Below are positions 56,828 to 64,000 of a stretch of DNA of 64,000 bases, in pieces. The notes beneath the pieces were generated by a model. It did no database searches. It was not told the origin of the DNA and saw nothing but the letters and a program-made list of their open reading frames with translations. Position numbers and translations under genes: made by a program. The stretch's first letter is position 1, and each line of letters begins with the position of its first letter. This DNA is from Sisyra terminalis (taxonomy: Eukaryota; Arthropoda; Insecta; Neuroptera; Sisyridae), in NCBI GenBank assembly GCA_958496175.1, contig OY292275.1, positions 14,384,001 through 14,448,000 on the forward strand, given 5' to 3'.

Positions 56828-57528
56828 TTAAGGGTGGATCACCGTTAGAAAAAAAAAATTTCGATTTTTTTTTTCCATAAATGTCTTCTTATAACATTCA
56901 AGAATAACGTGTTAAAAGGATTGGAATAGCTGACTAATGTATTTTCACTGATAAAAATTGAATAAATTGATAATAACATAAAAAAACTTTAAATGCGTTT
57001 TTCTCGAAATCAACTTTTTAAAACTGGGAGACAAGATTTCTCAAAAACTATCTGACGGATTGACTTGAAACTGGAGAGTGTGATAGTTCAACACGTCTTC
57101 TTAGTACTGAACCTCTGAAATTGGCCAAACCTCCACCCTCCTCAAAGTGGGAGAGGGGAAAAAATCCAAAAAAAGGTCGTTTTTTTAACTTTTTTTTCAA
57201 AGTCACGCCATTTTGTGAATTATCAACTTTTTTCGGATTTTCGAGTTTTAGTACCAAGAAGACGCATTATCAAAACCTACATTCTTTGGAAAATCATGAT
57301 CCGACTTCCGGTTTCCGAGAAAACTTGTCTTCTGTTTGCCTCCTCATTTTCGAGGACCCTTTTTCAAAGCGCTGTAAAAGGGGGAGGGGGGACATATCGG
57401 GGCAAATAAAAAAAATAGTTCAAAACTTCAACTTTTACATACCGAAAACCGTTTTTTAATATCTCTAAGAAAAATGGCAGCAGTTTTAAAAATGTCATTT
57501 TTTTTTACGTTCTGACGGTGATCCACCC
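56828..57528. mobile_element. About 700-bp MITE-like element with GGGTGGATCACC ends
   Basis: The terminal repeats GGGTGGATCACCGTTAGAA (56832) and GGGTGGATCACCGTCAGAA (right end, reverse complement) match at all but one base. The 11-bp sequence GTAAATTATAT is found at 56817-56827 and 57529-57539 and looks like a target duplication. The interior is GC-richer than the flanks, with open stretches on both strands (57048-57459) that have no recognisable domain. Non-autonomous; superfamily unknown. Confidence 0.75.
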
Positions 57529-58074
57529 GTAAATTATATGGGTTAATAAGATCACAATATGTTTTATTCATTGTATAAGCAGCAACAATCAATAATTGTA
57601 TGAGGGGTAGAAATGTCTATAGGTCATGTCTTAAAAAAAAATGGCAGGAAATTTCAATTAAAATCCATTGTATTTTTTTCTTTTGGTCTTAACCTAGATA
57701 CCGTCAAAACAGTATGTCGTACATGTAAAAATTAAACTTTTTTCATATAAATAGAATGTCTATAAAAGATTTATAACTCAAACGTGGCGAAACCAAATGC
57801 AAAATATGACATTGAAAAAAAGTCCTACAAAAAATCAACCCATACTTACACACTAATAAATTTAAGCCCTCTTGTGCATAATTATGATAATAATCTCTAT
57901 TTTACTTATTTCGGTCAACGAAAAGAAGAGTAATGAAAATATTTTTCAGCATATCGACGTTAATATGAGATTTTCCTTATATATTTCAGGATCACAAATT
58001 TTTAATCGAAAAACCACATTGTTCTTATTGAATTACTTATGTAAATGTCTTCAGCCTCGCAATAAGCTCTTTAA

Positions 58075-58109
<35 letters not shown>

Positions 58110-59299
58110 CTCATATATTCAATTCGGTTGCAAAATACTGCTATAACTAATATCAGAAACCTACGAAGCTTAACGTCTTATCTAAAATTACATTGAAACA
58201 GTTGTTTGTTGAATGGCGAGAATTTCTTTTTTTTTACTTTGACTGTAATGTGTTTGGAAGACTTAACTTTGAAAAGCTTTTAGCATAACTTTTACTATAA
58301 GCTTTGAATTCTACCAAAGGAACTTAACAATTACCTTAATCTTTAGAATTATATGTGCTATATTAATCATTTCAAATTATAAATTAAGTTTTTGCTTTGT
58401 AAATTCAAGTATTCACTTAAAAGAACATAAAAACAATTATAATTTATTTCTGATAACAAAAGTTAATGTGTTTAGAAAAAAGTTATTTGAATTTTTCTAA
58501 AAAACTATGAATTATATTTTTTTTTTAAATTTTCTCGATCCGCAATTAAATTTTTTGCTTATCTATTAAGTAATCAATTGCATTTCGTCATTTTAAATTT
58601 GCAACTAATTACCAATCAGAAGGATGTCTTCCTCAGAATATTTCAACTTCATAACTCAATTGCAAAGATTGATTTTCTTGCTAAACTTACCATAACGGAA
58701 ATTATATCTAATAAAGAATTTAATTAAACATGATGAACACGATAACTACGTATATATGATCATCAACGCTGCAGGAGTGCATTAAATACACATAAACTTT
58801 AGTCATTAAAAGATTTTTTTCTATTTACTCAAATGAACTTTATTTTAAAAGAGAATGCATTAGTCTATAATAAAAAGTACCATAATAACAAAGCAAATAA
58901 ACTTATTTTCTTTCATTTACTATTCTTGTGTTTGCATAAAGATAAGCAAATATCTTACTTTGATATTAGACATTTTATGACCCTTATGTGGATTTGTATG
59001 AAAGCTCACGTAAAGTTTTACAAGCAAATAAATATATATCGAACGACAATTGTTATAGATTTGTCCTGCAAACTCATAATTCGGTAATGTTTTGAATTAT
59101 ATTGCGATTTTATATGAGCCGATTTTATTTTTTCAATTTCTTTCAATCGAAAGTGATTTAATACCAAAGCAGTTTAAAATTTTCAATGCCAAACATTGTA
59201 TGGGTATATGATGAGAAAATAACCGCAGGTTGTTGATATATAAAATTATTCCAACCACGAACACTTTGTTAAGTCGACTCTTAAAGCTCTATGAAGTTG

Positions 59300-59336
<37 letters not shown>

Positions 59337-60894
59337 CCCAATAAACAGACTAAGTTTTATGATAATAAAAGAGATCTTTTCATTTCAAACAAATCATACG
59401 ATCATTTTTTTGAGATACAGGCTTTGGGGATTATATACTTCATTATTATCACTCAATCAATGCGTTGACAGCATATCGAAAACAATATGAAGGTTTTTCG
59501 TGGACAAACGCCAGGGAAAATAAATGTAATTTATTTTACATTTCATCCGATCGATTTCCCTTACCTATTTGTTTGTTTGTTTTTTATTTTTATTTTAAAA
59601 AAATATCATTCAATATTTAGGAATACAAATCAAAAATTTGAAATAAATTTTCTTATAAGATTGAATATTTATGTATGTTGCGTTATTTTGGCGTTATTCG
59701 TAAAATGCGTGACTTTTTTCTATTTAAAATAATTGGATGAAATTTTGATTTAATCGTTTGCTATAATAAATATTAGTGTAATAATAGCTAAATCTGCTAT
59801 AAGCTATTCGTTTAAATGTCATAAGAAATTTATTTTTAATATTATTAAGTACAGATATCTGACGCGGAAATATATGAGGTGACCAAGATATATTATAAAA
59901 CATGGGTTGTTCCATCGCACCAAGTATATACTGCTTATCAATTATGTAATGCTAAAGCAATTACAAAACACAGAAATATAATTACATTTTAACATGGAAT
60001 ATTGATAAAGCTATATAAATATCAGGGGAAAATGTAACAAATAATAATAATTGTCAAGTTTTTTATTTATTTTTTATAATAATTAATTATAAATTAATTA
60101 GGTTATGTTTTTTTTTCTTTACTACCAATTTCATTAATATTTAGAACATAAAAATTGTATAACAACATGGAATTATTACCGATTTTTACAAAGCTTTTTA
60201 AGGTTTTCGCGAACCTTCAGAGCTGAAATAATGCTATAAAATATTTAAGTTCAGATTGCTTTTGCAAATCCCTTTATTGTCTACATACGAGTATTATTTG
60301 TATGTGTAAAATTTTATTGGGAAAGTGGAATTTTCTTTAAGCTCAAAGAACGCAAATTGTACTTTATAAACTATGCAATATGTAAATTATGCATTTGTGT
60401 TTATGTTACTTTATTTTTCATTCTAAAAGAATAATTTTATTTTCTGTTCTCTTACGATTTACTATGAGGCGTTACGTAAGTGTGTGAAGAGTTAAAACAA
60501 TTGGATTATTACATATATAATAACAATAAATGTTTAAATATAAATAACCATAAAAAATTTATAATTTTTGGGAATAATACTTTTCCCCTACAAAAGATTC
60601 CAAAAAATTAACTATGACTTCATACATTATAAAAGGAGCTAGGGTTATAAGCGTAGGGAATTGGACTCGGAAAAATATTTTAATGATATACTTCATTAGT
60701 ATTTGCAGGTATTAATAAAATACTAACTTAACCTGAATTGTGTTTATCCTGAATATTCAGATAAGTGAACACAAAAAATGTAAAATAATTTCAGGTATAA
60801 AACATTTCGTTTCATGTTGGTTTTCCTTCATTTTCTAAAAAAAAATCAGGAAAGTATTTTACCAAAACTATCAATAAGTTTAATGTAGGTACAT
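57529..60894. other. No recognised gene; two TA microsatellites
   Basis: (TA)n tracts lie at about 58077-58107 and 59304-59332. The + frames at 57872-58150, 58833-59087 and 59230-59732 are Ile/Phe/Lys-rich without domains. Confidence 0.5.
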
Positions 60895-61415
60895 TTGTGC
60901 AGTGTTGTATTCGGTAAGTGCCTAGGTATAGTAAATGCAAGGCTTATAAAATACACAGGTGGCCTCATACGCTACGTGACGTATCCAGAAGAAATTCGTA
61001 CATACTTTCAGACTGATTCAAATTTGAAAATTCTTCGTATGACGTCATTTTTTTTTTTCTAATGAGGCAACCTATGTAATTTATAAACCTTGTAGTAAAT
61101 GCGGGTAGAATGTTTTAAGTAATGCAAGAATATCATAGCGTACACACTCCAATACAAGAGGCTATTAGCTCTATTAGCCAATAGGATTGCGGGATTTAAA
61201 GATGTTCATTTGTTTTGATTATTGAAAATTTGAAAATTTAACAAAGCCACACCCCGATTTAATGCCGCATCATATACGAATAGATATACGCAATGAAACT
61301 TGATTTATGTATTGACGTCATTTGAGGCCTATCAATACATGAATAGTTATTAAAGAATTGTATTAAATTTAAAGCAAAAACTTTAAAGTTAAAAGAAATA
61401 ATTAACTGAGAAAAT
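60895..61415 (+). repeat. Dispersed repeat, copy B, with inserted MITE
   Basis: Aligns with 21045-21435 on both sides of an inserted 155-bp element. Shared pieces include CTATTAGCCAATAG, GATGTTCATTTGTTTTGATT, GAAAATTTGAAAATTTAACA, TATACGCAAT, TTGACGTCATTTG and TAATTAACTGAGAA. Confidence 0.65.
60938..61092. mobile_element. 155-bp MITE inside the dispersed repeat
   Basis: Flanked by perfect 9-bp repeats TAGTAAATG (60929-60937 and 61093-61101). The inverted ends CAAGGCTTATAAAATACACA and CAAGGTTTATAAATTACATA (right end, reverse complement) continue to GGCCTCAT/TTGCCTCAT, about 31 bp. CAAGG fits the hAT end pattern, while a 9-bp duplication would also suit Mutator-like elements. No coding. Confidence 0.8.
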
Positions 61416-61874
61416 TATTATTATCTTTATATGTTAATGAATGTATGTTATTTAATATACAATAAATATTCCAAGCTAAGAGAATCCAATCAAGAGTTGA
61501 GAACTTGTCAAATATAAATCAAATTAATCAAACAAGATACTATTCTGATTGAAATGTTTTAAGATAAATGTAGGAAAAGCACTTTGAAATAATTTTTTAT
61601 ACAGCTTAAATTATTTTCTTTTTTGTGGGTATATTTAGTGAGGCGGAAGTGGATTATATTTTTTTTCACTATATGATACACTTTCTGAAAAATCTGAAAA
61701 AAATTATTTATATTAATGAAAGTATAGTAAAACGTAAAAAAAATACTTTTAGACCGGTACCGATATTGTCTATAGGGTTTAAAAAATTATGAAGATATGA
61801 GTTCCTCTAAGAAGCGTATTACGTTCATGGTTTTAAATAATCTATGCAGCGGACTTTCCGAAGTTCAGACCTAA
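61416..61874. other. No recognised feature
   Basis: AT-rich spacer. Confidence 0.5.
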
Positions 61875-62120
61875 CTTCAAGTGGCACAATTTGCAGAAGA
61901 TGTAACTATACATTTATTGTAGAGGTAGAAAAATCTTCAAAAGGAACCGATAGATGTTAATGGTGATGTTGGTAGTGTGAGGTTTTTATCGACCAAAAAA
62001 CAAACCACTTTTTGCCCTTCCCGTGGGAAAGTGGCCAGATTGGAATCCGCTTTTGCATTGTTAGGATTCCGCGGGCACCTACCGGCTACCTGTACACTAT
62101 TGTACTGTCATATACCATAA
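61875..62120 (+). pseudogene. Possible decayed non-LTR RT fragment
   Basis: One phase stays readable for 81 codons with two stops close together. It contains VAQFAEDVTIHLL, which could be a mutated FADDV catalytic block, and later FLSTKKQTTFCPSRGK, similar to the S..KT....FTRKRK block that follows it in R1/I-type elements. GC content is raised over 61990-62100. The match is short, so this is tentative. Confidence 0.3.
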
Positions 62121-64000
62121 CATTATAAATAATAGCGACTATGAAGTAAGTATCAGTTATATACAGAAATTGCACCAAGAAAAAAATTAGATCTATCAGT
62201 TAAGCAAATTCCAAACAAAAAAAAGGTTCTTTGTTTTTCACCCATTATTGTTTTCCCCAAAAACTAGTTGGAGTTGTGATCTGAAACATTTAGGACCTTT
62301 GTATTTTATATATACCTACGTACCTCTTCAGTATCATTAAAATATTATCTCGGGTCGATTCACCATTCTATAACCCCAGACCCTTTGTGGCCATTTTTTC
62401 TATAAATTTTTGTGTTAGTACACATTTGAGCACATGTTTTATGACCTCAATTTAAATATTGACCATTGCAGAAAAACATAATGCAATCTTATCCACCTGA
62501 AGATTATCGAGAGAATAACTTATAGTTCAAGTCACCAGTTTGTAATCCATTTAAGTAAAGGTAAGTTTGCCAGCGAAAATTAATCAACCACAATGACAAA
62601 TTTGTATTTTTTTTAATAGTTCGTCATACATTTATAGGAGATATAAAAAAGATAAGTAAAGTTGTAGAAATAAAATTTTTGTTTCACTTTTTATAGATTG
62701 GTTTTACAAAAAGTAAAACAATGGAAAGCATGTATGGGTTTTAAACAAACTATTAACTTTATTTGGAATTTTCTATGATATTTGTGACTAAACTATTAAA
62801 CAAAATCTTTTTAGTCTTAAAATTTACTATTTATTGAAAAATCTATGGTATAATAATCTCAAAAATACTCTTTTTCAATTTATTTTTCAAATGGTATCAA
62901 AGGTAAATGAAACCTTAGCAAAAAAAATTCCTCCCATGAAGGCTGAGCTAATTTACTGCTGAATACTTCTTAACGTAAATTTGTGAAATAATATCAGTAT
63001 ATTTTTCAAACTATTATTTTTGAGTTTTTATTTTTATTATGAGGAAAATTAGTTTGTTGTTTGAAAGCTAAAGCACAAAGATACAGTTATTAAAGACATA
63101 CACATCGCATACAAAGTTGTCAAAGAAAAATCAATATGTAAGAAAGTTGGTCACCACTTTTCCGATTTCACGTTTCCGTGAATAAAGCTCGTTATGAAAC
63201 ATAAAAGAGTACAAAAGCTTCATATTTATAATCAATTTATTATTTTTATGACTAATCTAATTAACATATCAAACAGATATATTTTAGTCGACAAAAATAC
63301 CAATATAAATGAATAAAATTAAATTACATTTTTCAAATAGTTTTTATTGCGTAAATTATTCTTTTTGTTTATTATGGCTTTGGTGTTGACACATCTAATA
63401 CCATTGAATTTATCTCAAATAAGGAATGAATTACTTAAATTAACTTGACATTTTTCTTTTTATATTAAACAATAAAACAGAGCTTACGTTTTATTGCTAT
63501 ATATTCGTTATATGCCACTAACACAATGGGTGTTTTAAGTGATTTAATTTAGAATTTGGAGAATAATTTGTTGTAATTTATCGCATAGGACTCTGATTTG
63601 TCCCATTTATTTGCAATAAAAAATATTCTCCTTACTATTTTATTGTAAATTGGTTCAAGACTTCTAAAATTTTAGCATTAAATAAACATTTCTTTCGTAT
63701 TTAATATTCAAAAATCACATTTTCGTGTTTTTTTCCGTTTTAAAAATATATAAAATCAGACTTAATTTGATTTTAATTTTCTGAAATTGAAAAATTTGCA
63801 TAAAAAATAAATTCCTCCATATAATAAAATACATAAAATGTTCTTTAATTATATGAAAACGATCTCACATTATACTCGTTTCCAGTTTATATTTTTGTGA
63901 CTATATTTCCATGAACAAGTATGCATGAGCTTTAAGCTTTCCGTTATATCGTTAAGAAATTGTAAAGACGGTCGTAATTGGGTGACGTAAAGATATAGCA
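62121..64000. other. No recognised feature
   Basis: AT-rich to the window end, with nothing supported on either strand. Confidence 0.5.

Noticed and set aside
57048..57459. Open frames on both strands inside the GGGTGGATCACC element
   Set aside because: They lie inside a non-autonomous element and have no transposase motif.

Overview
This is a very AT-rich (roughly three quarters A+T) stretch of animal nuclear DNA, almost certainly from an insect with a large, transposon-filled genome. The support is Jockey-type and other non-LTR reverse-transcriptase fragments, a Penelope-like element with a GIY-YIG endonuclease, a dispersed tRNA-derived SINE, a mariner-like foldback, a THAP-domain remnant and one perfect eukaryotic initiator tRNA-Met gene. 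A beetle would fit, but that is a guess. There are no operons, and nothing prokaryotic was seen.

There is no long intact protein-coding gene. The best host-gene signal is one 57-base exon (35614-35670, + strand) with canonical AG and GTAAGT borders, one open reading phase and unusually high GC. Much of the window may therefore be intron of a large + strand gene. The only complete host gene is the initiator tRNA-Met on the - strand at 36941-37012, with a 16-T Pol III terminator. A third possible host or element signal is a - strand promoter-like block at 22035-22105: a heat-shock-element array 12 bp upstream of a TATA box, with no reading frame after it.

From left to right: 0-10 kb holds a foldback MITE (538), an inverted repeat with a hammerhead-like motif (3387), a Penelope-like fragment (5262-6200), a SINE (8155), a hAT-like MITE (9959) and a LINE tail (10100). 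From 10 to 24 kb it is mostly featureless, with a SINE (17196), a mariner-like foldback (18316), a dispersed repeat (21045), the promoter-like block and an unidentified broken frame (23288). From 24 to 34 kb there are two head-to-head Penelope-type terminal-repeat pairs (24908, 28240), a Jockey-like LINE tail (25340), two copies of a CCGAAAC-rich DNA element (29641, 32738) and a small MITE. From 35 to 46 kb there are the exon, the tRNA, a tail-to-tail SINE pair, a GC-rich Jockey-clade LINE ending in (TA)n, the second foldback MITE and a cluster of - strand LINE fragments (42490-45890). From 47 to 64 kb there are more SINE, LINE and Penelope-type pieces, a THAP remnant (51101), a cluster of palindromic elements with (TA)n tracts (53392-54757), a roughly 700-bp MITE (56828) and a second copy of the 21-kb repeat with a MITE inserted in it (60895).

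The most interesting thread is a set of hammerhead-ribozyme-like motifs (CTGANGA, stem II, GAAA, then a very short CG/CG stem III). They recur in at least four sequence-unrelated Penelope-type terminal repeats across the window. One sits just downstream of the Penelope GIY-YIG frame, and two families form head-to-head palindromes.
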